Positions 45,457-57,200 of a stretch of 64,000 nucleotides of DNA are shown here, one piece after another. The number at the start of each line of letters is the position of its first letter. The stretch's first letter is position 1. Source of the stretch: Paracamarosporium sp. OC-R06-R3 (Eukaryota > Ascomycota > Dothideomycetes > Pleosporales > Didymosphaeriaceae); NCBI GenBank assembly GCA_019828545.1, contig JACVRA010000244.1, positions 21,893 through 85,892 on the forward strand. Direction: 5' to 3'. Under the pieces are notes generated by a model. It saw only the letters and a list, made by a program, of their open reading frames with translations. It did not search any database and was not told where the DNA came from. The position numbers were made by a program, and so were the translations under genes.

Positions 45457-46069
45457 GGCGAACGGTGGTGGCGCGGCAGGCGGGGTGCGGCAGGACAATG
45501 AACAATCACTCGTGACCAAAAGCAGGCGATTATCTAGGCGTGTGTACACGATCGATGCAACGACGGACGATGGCGGATGCAATGGGCGACGGTGTTGGAC
45601 TTCATTCACTCGGCGAGGCACCAAACGCGGTCACCGCACCTGGCCCGCGCTTTTCACTAGCGCGCCAAGATTGCGCGACTACAAATAAATTTCTACAGCA
45701 GCCGTCCTCTCTTTTCCCCTCAACGACCTGTGCCAGCGTTCCCGTCCGCCCTCCGGGGCGTGTTCGGTCGACGCGCTGGCAGTTCGTCCGCCACAAGGAG
45801 CCATCCCTTCATGATGTCGATTTCCGGCCGACAGGTCTGAGAGCGAGTCGGTACCGTTGGAAGCCTGAGTTCGCGGCAACGTTTGAGCTCGGTGGAAGGC
45901 GCTGCCAGGGCCACTGATTCCTACTCCCTTATGCTAGGCCGTCGGCCGTTGATGCTTGGGAATAACCCAGTTGCCTACATCTTTCCGTGCGAGTCCCTCG
46001 TCTTTGCTGTGCCCTGTCTGCGAACGGCGATGCCATGCCTGCACGCCCTTCATCTGCCGTGCATTCCTC
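45457..46069. other. Intergenic, no gene recognised
   Basis: Separates two genes on the same strand, the 5' end of the SART1 gene and the 3' end of PTH2. Only shadow frames are present. Confidence 0.6.
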
Positions 46070-46705
46070 TCATAGCAGCTTCAGGTTGCCCGTCACCTGG
46101 TCTATGACGCCCTTCGGTGCAGGACCGATCCCCAGCACGGTTGCGCTCCCACTCGCAATCTGCGTCCGTCCCGCATCGTGTATGACCTGCGCAACCAGTC
46201 CCAAGCTCAGGGCCTGCGCCTGCAGCACCTCGAGCTCCTCCTCGCTCTTGACCTGCAGCGCGACCTTCATCTGCCCGCTGCGCTCCCATCGCTTCAAGAC
46301 CGCAGAGTTGGGTGACCGCCGGAGAAACTGCTTGTAGCACGCGAGCGTCGCATGGCCGCACTGGGCTCCGATCTTGCCTGTGTACGTTTGTCAGTGATGG
46401 GACGGAGAAGAGAAGGAAGGGCAGTAGCAGAATGTACCCTTGGTCATCCCCAGATCTGTCCGCACGACAAGCACAAGCTTGCACTCTTCGCTGTGGCCGG
46501 GAAACTCGCTTGGTGCGCTGTCATCTTCGTCGCTCGACTCATCCGATTCCGCTGCCTTTTCCTGATGCACTGGGGGCACTGAAATGGGGCTGCCGCCAAA
46601 AAGACCGAGCGACTTCGCCTGTCCGAGCAGATATCCGGTTAAGAGGCCGATAATGGCGCAGGCGGTCGCAACGTTCGCCATGGACGGCTGCGCGGGGTCT
46701 GGCAT
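46070..46705 (-). CDS. Peptidyl-tRNA hydrolase 2 (PTH2)
   Basis: Two exons around a 60-base intron (46378-46437) give 191 residues. N-terminal hydrophobic segment ATACAIIGLLTGYLLGQ can act as a membrane anchor, as in mitochondrial PTRH2/Bit1. The PTH2 domain starts [31 protein letters not shown], with the catalytic-site Lys/His/Asp region. It continues WERSGQMKVALQVKSEEEL and ends AGRTQIASGSATVLGIGPAP...DQVTGNLKLL. The enzyme releases tRNA from peptidyl-tRNA dropped by stalled ribosomes. Length fits the family. The start ATG gives MPDPAQPSMANV; an in-frame ATG nine codons on is also possible. Confidence 0.93.
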
Positions 46706-47322
46706 GGTGATGTACGGTTTGGATAATCGATAGCTGCAAAGAGAAGTTTTTGAACTCAAGCAACGTCAGGTTGTGTTCTGAGAAACAGTTTGTGGATACT
46801 TCTCGTGTTGTCTGGCGAGATGTAGGTGGGATGGATGCGACCACTACGCGGAACCGAGTGCGCCGACTAGCGTGTCGGAGGTGGACGTCATCCCGATCCT
46901 ACGCCTCAAACCTCTTCCACTTCACTTCATACTTCTCGCCTCCGTGCATCACCGATCGTGACTCAAAGACCCTTTGTTAAAAGCAAGCATTCGTAGCAAT
47001 CAATCTCTCCACCCGAAGCACTCAGCCTACTTATCACGAAGCCCTTCCCAACATTCCAGTACACCGTAGCAAAGCCCGCACTTTTCATAACGTCCATCTC
47101 CACTGTCTATCCCATATTTTGTTACTTTTATCTACACTCAATCTGAATACCGTCGCCGTGAACCGGCAAAAGACTCAACAAATCTCCCTTTCTCCATTTC
47201 CAGTTTCGCTCGATTGCATACCAATCCACGTGTCTTCTTCCATTTCAACACCCTTTCCATCGCCAAGTCGTATTGACATCAACACCTCCATCCCCCAGCC
47301 AAACGTACTCACCGAAATGGCA
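46706..47322. other. Intergenic, pyrimidine-rich on the + strand in its right half
   Basis: From about 46890 to 47320 the + strand is rich in C and T with few G. No coding sequence is supported. Confidence 0.5.
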
Positions 47323-49131
47323 TCATAGACCCCGCAACCAGGGATCAAGGAGGCACTCGTCCATCAGCGGGACCATAGCTCCGCCGGGCTCGTGTGCTCC
47401 GCCGTGGTCTTGATCAGGATATACTCGGCCGTCGTCTCCTTGTGAAGGGTTCCACAGGCACCCAGCAGCTTCCTCCGCTACGCCTCGAAAGCCATATTGC
47501 AACGTACAGATCGACGCTCCGTCAAACTCGTATGCGCCACCTTGTTCTGGACCGGCATGTTCTTGAGGAGGAATACCCATGTGCTGAAGAGCTTGCTGCG
47601 CCGCGGATTCGAGATCGTGTTGGGTGTGCGTGTACGGCTCTAGCGCTCCGTCGGGCTCGTGGATGCCGCTGGATCCTAAATTAGTATGTCCTTGGGAAGG
47701 ATTCCACGTAGGCTTGTAGACGCCGCTGTGCTCTGGGCCAGTGTATCCTGGACCGCTGTATCCTGGACCGCTGTATCCTTCTCCGTCATCCTCTCGAGAT
47801 GCACCCCCCATATCCACATCACCGTCCTGCCCTTCCTGCACCACACCCTCACTAGATTGCACATTCACACCAGCCTCCAATCCAGACTCAGACTCCACCC
47901 AATGCGTCCCGTCAAAGTGCCGCTCCACATCCGACTCCTTAGGGTCGTATGTATGCTCACAAATCACACACTGCGTCTCACACAACGTATCCAAGACCCC
48001 CACCCAGACGTCCCTTAAAGCCTCCCTCCCATCCTGATCCAACAGCCTAAGAACATCATTCTTAACCCCACCCCACATGCCCACCAGCTCATTCATCGGA
48101 CCCCGCACATGCAGATTATGCATGAACTGTCCCGGCCCATACGAATCGAAATCACCCCAGAAGATGCGCTTCACGTTGTTGGGCAGACGATCAGTATACG
48201 CGCGACCCAGACGTTCGCCTGAGGCCTCGCTGCGGAACCACGCCTCGTACACCGGGATCACGCGCAGCGATTGGAGAAAGCTGGATATGTGCGTGACGCG
48301 GTACGTGCCGAGGACGGCGGTGCGCGTCGCGACGCCCATGGCTATGCAGAAGGGCGGGAGGCTCAGGCCGTCGCCCGCCTTGTGCCCGAAGACGATGCCG
48401 TGTTCGAGGTGGGTCGCCAGGCCCATAGGATCTTGTGCCGCTCCCGTCGCCTTGTCGATGTAGTACTGCTGCAGTGCGGCCAGGTTGTTGTGTGTCGGCG
48501 GCCAGATGATCCAGGCCATTTCGCCCCTGAGCAGGGTGCTGAAGGTGTGCGTTTCGGCGCTGAATTCTAGGCCGACGATGGTGCCGTGGGGAATGATGCT
48601 GCAGGTAAAGTTCTCGGTGTGCATTGCGCCCAGTTGGGTGGACATTTGGGTCATGGCGGGCAGCGCGAGGTCGTGCAGCGTGCGAGACGGAAGCCGGTGG
48701 ATGTAGCCCAGGCTCTGGAAGGTCGGGTTGTCGATGTTGTTGACGACGTGCTGGGCCGCGGCGCCTTCGTCTATCTCACCGTCGCTACCGTCGTCGTCGC
48801 CGTTGTTTCCCCAGCTCGCAGTCGACACGAAATGCCCCCCTGCATCGGGCCCTGCGGCCTGCAAGTCGGCCGTCAAGATGTCCTTCAAGTCGTTCACCGC
48901 GAGCCGGTTTCTGAGTGAAGAATACTTCTTGAGGGCCTCGGGGAAGTCGCTGCCATTCGTCCGGAAGATTTGTTTCAAGTCCCTTCGGCCTGTTGGAGCT
49001 GACGCACTCTTCAGAGGGGTGATCTTGCTGTCGACAAGGAGTGAGGTGAAGAAGGCGGATTTGGGGGCAGGTAGCTTGTTCAAGGTTTCAATGACCTTCG
49101 CCCGAGTGATGAGGCGTTTTTCTGGGGCCAT
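47323..49131 (-). CDS. JmjC/cupin-like protein with Gly-Tyr-Ser-Gly-Pro repeats
   Basis: Single exon, 602 residues. The central part (about residues 155-330) reads like the double-stranded beta-helix of a JmjC protein: TFSTLLRGEMAWIIWPPTHN, then HLEHGIVFGHKAGDGLSLPP, then AVLGTYRVTHISSF. I do not see the HxD...H iron-binding set in the usual places (ETHTFST and CIAMGVAT instead), so it may lack oxygenase activity. A CxxC...H-like motif (CETQCVICEHTYDPKESDVERHF) follows near residue 395. The C-terminal 170 residues are low-complexity with GYSGPGYSGPGYTGPEHSG-type repeats and two WNPSQG copies. Function unknown; the JmjC link is by fold-like motifs only. Confidence 0.6.
   Translation of the reverse strand: MAPEKRLITRAKVIETLNKLPAPKSAFFTSLLVDSKITPLKSASAPTGRRDLKQIFRTNGSDFPEALKKYSSLRNRLAVNDLKDILTADLQAAGPDAGGHFVSTASWGNNGDDDGSDGEIDEGAAAQHVVNNIDNPTFQSLGYIHRLPSRTLHDLALPAMTQMSTQLGAMHTENFTCSIIPHGTIVGLEFSAETHTFSTLLRGEMAWIIWPPTHNNLAALQQYYIDKATGAAQDPMGLATHLEHGIVFGHKAGDGLSLPPFCIAMGVATRTAVLGTYRVTHISSFLQSLRVIPVYEAWFRSEASGERLGRAYTDRLPNNVKRIFWGDFDSYGPGQFMHNLHVRGPMNELVGMWGGVKNDVLRLLDQDGREALRDVWVGVLDTLCETQCVICEHTYDPKESDVERHFDGTHWVESESGLEAGVNVQSSEGVVQEGQDGDVDMGGASREDDGEGYSGPGYSGPGYTGPEHSGVYKPTWNPSQGHTNLGSSGIHEPDGALEPYTHTQHDLESAAQQALQHMGIPPQEHAGPEQGGAYEFDGASICTLQYGFRGVAEEAAGCLWNPSQGDDGRVYPDQDHGGAHEPGGAMVPLMDECLLDPWLRGL
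47743..47790 (-). repeat. In-frame 15-base tandem repeat in the JmjC-like gene
   Basis: Units of about 15 bases (CTGTATCCTGGACCG-like on the + strand) repeat two to three times with small changes and encode Gly-Tyr-Ser/Thr-Gly-Pro. Copy number may vary between strains. Confidence 0.65.
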
Positions 49132-49185
49132 TCTGGCGGGTTGGAGAGCTATTCAAGGTGGCGATATGAGGTTTGGGTAGAGGGT

Positions 49186-49207
49186 GGGGGGGGGGGGGGG
49201 GGGGGNN

Positions 49208-49237
<30 letters not shown>
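49186..49237. other. Assembly gap: G-run, NN, C-run
   Basis: Twenty G (49186-49205), two N (49206-49207) and thirty C (49208-49237). A G-run meeting a C-run across Ns is not a natural structure I would trust. It marks a contig join or a homopolymer artefact, so the true distance between the JmjC-like gene's 5' flank and the sequence to the right is unknown. Confidence 0.9.
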
Positions 49238-49238
<1 letters not shown>

Positions 49239-50633
49239 ACGCGTCCAGATGCTCCCTGGTGCCTATGTAATCACGTGGTAGTAACGAGGTCCGATAATGC
49301 TCTCGATCGTCTCATAGTCGTTCAGTCGAAAGATGAGGTCTAGTCTAACTGTGTGCACCCAGACGAAGCGAGGGTCTTGCACAACGGAATTCTGCACGGC
49401 ACGCTGGGCTTATGAGATATAGATGTGTTTGATAGATATTATCACAAGCACTAAGGTTTGCAATAGAGGAACTGTCGAAACAACGGTTAACTTGAGCTTG
49501 GGAAAGCAGTGTGCTATTTGCGCAAAGTCGAGTCAGATGAGTGCACAGTCGCCTGGATGGTTCACTAGCCACGCCTTCCGCTTCGATTCCTCGGGCGAAT
49601 TTGAGCCCGTCATCCTGCTTCAAACCCCAAGATTCGGAAGACGTGATACCTGGAAATGGATGGAGAAGCACCGGTGATGGGCGATGGGAGCTTTAGCGTC
49701 ATACGGCAAGCATGAACTCTGCGTGCGAAATACAGCATAGGCTCCATCCTGAGTCATTCCCAAGCTTAAAGACACCAAAGTGTAGGGAAACGACCCGCGA
49801 CAATGACAAACATGGCATCGCCTAGTGCGGCTGACCTCGATTCGCGCCGCGAGGTCTTGAACATATGGCAATCCTACCTCAGTCGTAGATGCTGCGTGCC
49901 TGCGCATCTCAGTACGGATTTCTGTGGCTATTGTGCGGACTCGTAAGCACTTGCGTGTTGGAGCAAACCAGTACGATTCTCCTCAGGAAAGTTTGTGGTC
50001 ACTCTCCGTAACCGGGAGGGAAACCGAAAAGTGTAGCTTGTCACGCCCTTAACTTATAATACCTTTCAAATCGTCAGTCGTCGTGTCTTGAAAGTGATGA
50101 CGACGATTATCAATTTTTTCGTAACATCTTAGATTGAACGATGACAACGTGGGGCATACGAGAATCAGTCTTTTCTTCTGCAAACAAGGGGATAATTCGC
50201 CAAACAAAAACCTTCATCGAAACACCATCCACGATATGGCAGGTGTTTTTTCAAGCGAGTGATGTTTGGGTTGCAGCATGTATCAGGTCAGATGCCTACG
50301 TTTTCTTTCGTCCTTGTTGGCGACTACCAGTGGGCTCTGTGCAAAACATTCCCCAAAATGGAGTTTTTAACCTTACTAGAACATAGCGAGGTTAGAATAC
50401 TGTATTTTGTGCATGATTAGAATGCCTAAAGAAAGTTACCCGTTGTGACTCCTGCGGTCGACAGCCATCACGCGATCATGGGCTCTGCAATCCTGTTCGC
50501 GAACGATTCACATACACTGTCGCAAAGCATGCAGAGGAATTTATCTTCAAAACGCTAATGGTTGAATCATATATTACTTGAATATTTAAGTGATGCTCCA
50601 TTTTGTCGGCAACATGCTTTTCCAAGAGCGCAC
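49238..50633. other. Intergenic, no gene recognised
   Basis: Begins directly after the gap with GACGCGTCC. Open frames are short and without domains. It is the convergent 3' side of the acetylxylan esterase gene. Confidence 0.5.
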
Positions 50634-51374
50634 CTATGCAGTGATCTTGCTCTTGATGAACGACAAAGCTTGTGAGCCGTACTTGTTGACGTATTGTTGG
50701 TGCGAATTGGCGTCGTTTCCGGTACAGCAGTAGGGGTCAGTGGAGTCGCAGTAGCTCTTGATGATACTCGTGCTGGCAGGCGAGCATTGGAAGCCTGCAG
50801 GACGGGCAGCAAAACCTTGAGCAGTGCAGGTACCGACGTTGTATGGGAGGCCGGCACGGTTGTGAGGATCGCCCATGAAGATAGCGGCCTTGACGGCGGC
50901 GAGAGCGTTGCCAGTGAGAGTAGAGCCAGCGCCACCGCAAAGAGCATTGTCCATAATTTGACCACCCTTTTCACATTCACGTTAGACAAAACTCGTATTG
51001 TATACAGCTTTTTGAGAGCATAGGTAACTTACCTGAGAGTAACCAATAAGCACGATCTGCGTGCTAGGGCATTTCTGGTTGTATGAGGTCACAGCCTTGA
51101 CCACGGCAGCGGTTCCTTGAGTAGCAGAATTTTCATAGCTGACTCCTCCGCAGGAGGATTGACCACCGCAGGCTGGGTAGACGATGGCTTCAGAGCCGGT
51201 CCCGGGGTATGCAGCGACAACTTGGTTGACAAGCCCGCCAGCAGTGCCGAAGCCAGGGCCAACTGTTGTTTCACGGGCACCGAAGACGTAGACTTTTGGG
51301 CAGGATTGGCGCGGCTCTACGGGATTCGCGGCCGCGATAGTAGCCAGGGAAAGGGCAGCGACGGTGAACTTCAT
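50634..51374 (-). CDS. Secreted acetylxylan esterase/cutinase-fold enzyme (CE5)
   Basis: Two exons around a 66-base intron (50967-51032) give 224 residues. Signal peptide MKFTVAALSLATIAAANPVEPRQ, then CPKVYVFGARETTVGPGFG and AIVYPACGGQSSCGGVSY, typical of acetylxylan esterases rather than cutinases. The nucleophile Ser is in LIGYSQGGQI (about residue 113), formed across the intron. The Asp and His lie in DSTDPYCCTGNDANSHQQY. GDPHNRAGLPYNVGTC is also family-specific. Several Cys pairs suggest disulfides. It removes acetyl groups from xylan outside the cell and would cooperate with xylanases such as a GH30 enzyme. Length is that of a single-domain enzyme without a cellulose-binding module. Confidence 0.92.
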
Positions 51375-52226
51375 TCTAGCGGTCGAGCGATAATTTTTGG
51401 CTTGTTATGATTGTCGTCGTTAACCTGCTATGTCGTGACAAAATCGAATTCGAGCGTGATTTGTGATGCCTATAAAGACGACGTCGAGTCAAGCTTCGAA
51501 CCATTTCCCTCCGGTCTTTAGGCAAAATAGCACATAGTCTAAAACACTCTTAATCCCACCGGTGGAGATGGTACTGCGTTGTGCGAGCTAAACAGGGGAT
51601 TAGCCATGGCTCAGTCCTTTCATCCGTTGGGTGCAATCTATTCGCAGCCTCACGAGTCGAAATGTACAGGGATCGGGACTATATTTTGTGGGGACAAGCG
51701 ATCAGATCCTGGGGTGCATATCGCAGCCGACCGGGGAGCACCTAACATGCGGCAATAGCCGATGGTATATTAAAACCCGGAAATTCCGTTTGTGTATACG
51801 TTAGCCTTTACCTGCTGTCCCGATTAGGGTCGGGCTTAAGGTGGATGACATGGCTAAAAGGGATTGCAGATCGAGGCTCATGGTCGAGACCAAGGGACTG
51901 CGGGGTGAGTCAGGTAGGGGAAATTGATCTTGAGCCGCATAACGTCCCTTCTTGCTGTCGAGATGACTGCGGTAGCTTCTCCGTGTTTCGCACTAGTGGA
52001 CAAAACTGTTTGATTTTATGCCAACGAACGAAAAATAGTGACAGAGCCGAGAAGAGCGAAAGCGCGTCACAAATATAACCTCTAGTGGCCTTACACCACG
52101 GGCAGTCATCGAAAACTCATGTGAGTTCGGCTTAAAGGGTGACAGAGCTAATTTACGCGAAACGGGATCAATGCGTTTCGAAACGCTAGTGGGCCCACAC
52201 ATGGGTGGGTGTATCAAGATAGAAAC

Positions 52227-52260
52227 ATCGAATATCGAACGTCGAACATCGAACATCGAG
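52227..52260. repeat. 7-base tandem repeat (ATCGAAC)
   Basis: Five near-identical units of ATCGAAC/ATCGAAT/GTCGAAC in a row. A simple microsatellite. Confidence 0.8.
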
Positions 52261-53961
52261 AACCTGCACCATGATAATAGGCATCGTCAACCAAAACACA
52301 TCCTGAAGATAAGTGATTGGAAAAGGATCGTAGTGAATCATCCATAGAACAAATTGCTTAGGCCACATCGTTCTTACCGGTGCCGGTGGTTATCGCTTGT
52401 TGCGATTTAACTTTCTTCTTACTCCTGAGAACCCAATCTTTGGAGTCAGTTTCGTCGTAGGTCCTCTATAAGGATGGTGTAAAGGATGACTACATTGATT
52501 GGTATTTTCACAACGACCATGTGCTGGTCGACCAACGATTCAAGATATCGCTGCTACTGCTGCTGTATGTGAGGCTGGATCCCCTCTCATGACATTCATT
52601 ATTGCTCTTGTGTTTGTCCGTGCTTAAACAAAATCCATTTCATGAGCAATTCGGACTCGCCATCATGCTTAAAATATTTTCGACGTTTTGAGCAGAAAAA
52701 CTAATTATTCGATACTACAGTCTTCTGTCTGTCAACTTCCAGTTTGCCTGTTCAATATTTTGGCTACGGTCCTGGTTGTATCTGGAATGAATGGTTTGGC
52801 GTTTATTACATGTGCAACCTAAGACACTAATGTAAAGTATGCTATGAGAACCCACGGTGATGACATACTCATACCCATTATGATGTACCAGTCGTTCTCT
52901 CCACCAACAATCATGAGGGTTATGCTGATCACTGTCAAGGGCTCTGACCAGGGTATTGTGGGATGCAGTTGCAGTTGTATCTTCGCCTTCCTGAGAAAAG
53001 GATAGTTGTGAGCGACGGCGGGGACAATGGAGAGGTAAGCTTAGGTGGTGATACGAGATGCGGCACTAACTCAATGAGCATTGCACAGTATAGCTAGCTA
53101 GCTACTACATTATGTGCCCAAGGAAAGTGCAATTAAACGTGTAAACCGTGCAACTGATAGACTGTGCTGATGTTTGAGCAGTGCATGAATTTAACTCATC
53201 TTCAATCATACTGAAAAGGATCCGCGAACAATGCTCATTGGTATGTCTCCAAATTCTTGGATGAGCTAGTTGCCAAATTCGATTTACTTGACTCAGCACC
53301 TTTCGTAGCTTCCAGTTTCAAACTCTTTTGCTTCATCAGTTCCCCTGTTACAAGATTGAAGAGCAAGCAGTTAAACAAAGTACAGCCACCTTCTTTGCTA
53401 GTACCAGTGCATTTACAATCCAGCCATTTATCGTTATGATACTGGTCGTATATGGCCGATAATTCAGAGCTGATTAAATTATCTGGCCCAGGTATATTCC
53501 ATCTGAGCCTGGTGGGTGAAGGTTTGTGCCCATGTGGAGTAAGTTCTTGACCCAAATGCTGCAAGACGTATATTGTGTGAGTCTTAGAGTATTAATTTGA
53601 ACTAATCGACACGTCTACGTGTACCATTCGAGATTATAATGTAAGAGTAATCCAAACACAGAACGAAGCTGCTAGATATATCAAATTTCCCTCTGAAAAC
53701 GTGGTGTAGTCCCTTACTAAGCTGGAATAATTAGCTGTGTTCTTCATTGTCATTGCAGACAGGAGGGTGCAGATGATCCTTGTCGAACTCAGCACACAAT
53801 GTGATGCCTTATCGTATCCAGACAATTACCAAGCACAGTCGCTTGCGCATGCTTTAACAAGAAACCGTAGATGTAGTTTTTGCTTATTTGTTCGATTAGT
53901 ATTTGTTGGTTAGCATTTAATAGTTCCATTGACTAGGACCATCAAATATCGTGAAGGACAA

Positions 53962-53997
53962 CAGCGTCACGTTCAGCGTCACGTTCAGCGTCACGTT
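53962..53997. repeat. 12-base tandem repeat (CAGCGTCACGTT) x3
   Basis: Three exact copies of CAGCGTCACGTT, immediately followed by TGGCGCATGA. Each unit contains CGTCAC, related to but not matching a CRE/bZIP half-site. It lies about 210 to 245 bases beyond the 3' end of the antiporter gene. Confidence 0.85.
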
Positions 53998-54205
53998 TGG
54001 CGCATGACCCAGATGTACGCACATGATTACACAACTAGATAGCTTTGACATGTCAACCATGATACGCTCAACCGCTATTGTATAGTGAATGGGTCTCTGA
54101 CGGTGCGGTTTGGTCTCTATGAACTCAAGGAAAAGGGTAACAGCCAATGAAAAACGTCTTGGAAGCCGTTCCGCACACTAAACATTAACAGAGTATACGC
54201 CGCGC

Positions 54206-57200
54206 TCATTCCTTGCTTGCTTGCACGACCAAGAGACTCGCTTTGACATCTTGCTCGAGCAGAATATCAGCCACCAAGCCCAAGCACGTCGAATGCGACT
54301 CAATCAAATCCGCATTCCGTCCTAACAAAATGAGATCACCTCCATTCCCTTGCTGACCCATCTCGATTCGTGCATCCTTCACAGCATCTTCCACAGGATC
54401 GTAAGAAATGACCGTGCGGAAGGTGACCCGCGGTCTGATCGCTGGCGGTAGTGAGTGTTGCAACGCGACAAAAAAGTCATCATCAGTAGGGGCGGAGGTC
54501 GACACTCTCATTTTACCGTCACTTGTGTACAATCCTTCGTCGCGCACGATTGCATCAGAGCTCGAGGTGCCCTCGTGCCGTATCTGATAATGCACCATCG
54601 TGAGGGTAATTTCGTCATTCTCTGCTAGTTGCAATGCCAGCCCCGCTGCGGCTTGCCCATCTGTACCACCAAAGAACGGCACAAATAAGTGATGGCTCCT
54701 GTCACTCACTGCAACCTGGTCTCGCTGGGTCTTTCGTTCGCCCTTGGCAATCATGCGGCGAGTGAGGGCCAGGGGACTCTGTTCGAGGCTTCCGCTGAAT
54801 GCGCGATTAACGAATACAGCGGTAGTGCACGTAGCGGTGTTGAGGGCTTCCGCGATGAAAGCCGTGTACGCGTCGCTGCGGAGCTTGTACTCCATGGTGT
54901 TTTTAGAGACCATAGGAGACTCGCTCAAGCTCCCCGTCTCGGTCCATGGTAGAAGGAGGAGGTCTGACTGTTCGTCCTGGGCGCGATTCACTAGCGTTTC
55001 CGCGTAAGAGTCTTCGGGCACAACTGCGACTTCTCCTGAAACTGCGAGATTATAGAGTTGTCCAAGAACACGGAATGCGTTAAGAACAGGATCGAAAGAC
55101 GACAGCTCACTGACTTCGTGTGAAGTCATGACAGAACCCAATCGCGCTGTCAGTTGTACTATGCGGACGCCGTGAATTTGTACCTAAAGGGAAAGGTAAG
55201 CATAGCACCTTATATGTAGCCTGGGTAGGGACAGAAGCTTTTTCAATAGCACGCAAGCACTTTGTGCCGCTTTCGTGATGACTTACCATGGATCGTGAGT
55301 CATCTGAAGATTGTGGTCGGTTCTCCTTATCTTCGCGCCGCGGATGTATCTTAGTCTTAGAATCACCAGTTTTCATGCCGAAAAGCGATGCAAAAGCGAG
55401 AGTGTTGGGCCTAGAGCGTGGGATAAACCGTCAGCTAAAGTTCCTGGATCGAAGCTTTGTTAATGAAGAGACTCACATGTTGTCAAGTCTAAGGTATATT
55501 AGCATGCTTCGGATCTCTGATGGTCCTCTTCTTTGCCGTTTCATCTCAACATCGTGATCCAGGTCAGGTTTGCCATCTTTCAGAGGCTTTCCCGTGTCCC
55601 AGTCGATTTCGCCACGCTTCCATGCCTCGATTTTCTTCTGATACCATGGCGGATAGAGTGCCGAAGCGAGTGGGGTGGTAGCGAAGGTTGTGATGAGCGC
55701 CATGACAACAAACTATCAGATGGTAAGTATTTGCAACCCTCGCACAATCTAAAGAAGAACGATCGATAGGGTATTACTCACCACTGTGAAGACTCGAGTA
55801 CTCAGAATCTTCGCTTGCAACCCGATGTTCAGCACAATCAGCTCCACCAGCCCCTTACATGCCATCAAACTTCCAATCGAAAAGCTCTCCCTCCATACCA
55901 TCCCATTAATTCTCGCAGCACAAGCGCATCCAACAAACTTCGCAGTGAATGCGATAATCGTCACCGCGATCAGATATCCCCATGTGATGCCGTTGTTGAG
56001 CAGTCCGAGGTTGGTGTTAAGGCCTGAAAGGGTGAAGTATAGAGGCAGGAAAAGAGCTCCCATCAAGTCTTCTATCTTTTCCGTGACTTTGATCGCGAAG
56101 CCTCCTTCGTGAGGACAGATGAGACCTGCAAGGAAAGCTCCGAAGATGGGGTGAACACCGATTGCACCAGTGAAGAAGGCACTGCCGAGCATCTGAATGC
56201 ATGAGTCAGATCATCGCTTGTCAAATTTCGGGTCGTCTTACCATGAGAACTGTGAGTACCATGACACCTTGAGTTGGGCCGTCTTGAAGAGAGTGCGTGC
56301 GGCGGAGTACCCACATGAAGCCCGGGCGAACTCCGAAAAATAGGAAGAGAGCGTATGCGACAGTCACGAGAATAATGTAGAGGGCAGTGAGACCGTTTGC
56401 AGCGTTGACAAGGGCCACGCAAAGGGCCAGGAGAACCCACCCAACCACATCGTCGCCAACACCCGAGGCGAGGGTGATGATGCCAACGGAAGATCCCAAG
56501 AGTTTGAGCTCTGTCAAGATACGGCAAAGCACCGGGAAAGCCTGCACTAAGAAGTTAGCGCGATTGTTCTTGCTTGCTTGCGGTTTCCGTAGTTGGCATA
56601 CCGTGATAGACATAGCGACTCCAATGAAAAGCAACTGGTACCGAGTCAGAAAGCGTTCAAAGCCTACTGTGTCGCTGGAAGCTTACAAATGTTCCGTACG
56701 CGATTGGTACCGTTCCTGGCTCGCTCGAGAACTGATGATACAGTCCATGGGCGATTGCGCAGCCCAATGCAAAAGGAAACGTCATGCCTGCCGCCGCGAC
56801 ACTGATTGCGATCTTCCAGTTGCTGAAAAATACCCTCATGTCGACCTCCAGCCCAATGATAAACAGGAATAGCACAAGTCCCAAATTGGCTACGTTGCTT
56901 AGAATGGGAATCGATTCTTTCGGAAACACGGTATCTGTGAAACCTGGTATACGTCCGATGACAGAAGGACCGAGAATGATACCGCCCAGGACCTCGCCGA
57001 CCACACGTGGCTGCCGCAGGTAACCTAGAGGGAAGTGCATGGCGCGACAGACTAGGAGGATAATGATAGCCTGAATCATGAAAAGCATGATCTAGGACGA
57101 TAACATATTAACTACACGTTGTAGGACGATGGGTGATAGCTCGATACGTACAGGATTGCTGGGCATGTACTCGGACGGGTCATAGCCGTCTAGAATCGAT

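Larger units (their letters stand above)
51375..54205. other. 2.8 kb gene-poor region with small repeats
   Basis: Contains no gene I can name. A minus-strand frame at 53235-53564 (109 codons, with a DCKCTGTSKEGGCTLFNC segment) could be a small Cys-containing protein or its last exon, since an acceptor-like CTTGCAG lies at its start. No start exon or signal peptide could be fixed. Two short tandem repeats are listed separately. Confidence 0.4.

Noticed and set aside
44515..45501. Long plus-strand open frame (328 codons) opposite the SART1 gene
   Set aside because: A shadow of the strongly biased codons of the SART1 gene; Leu-rich without any domain.
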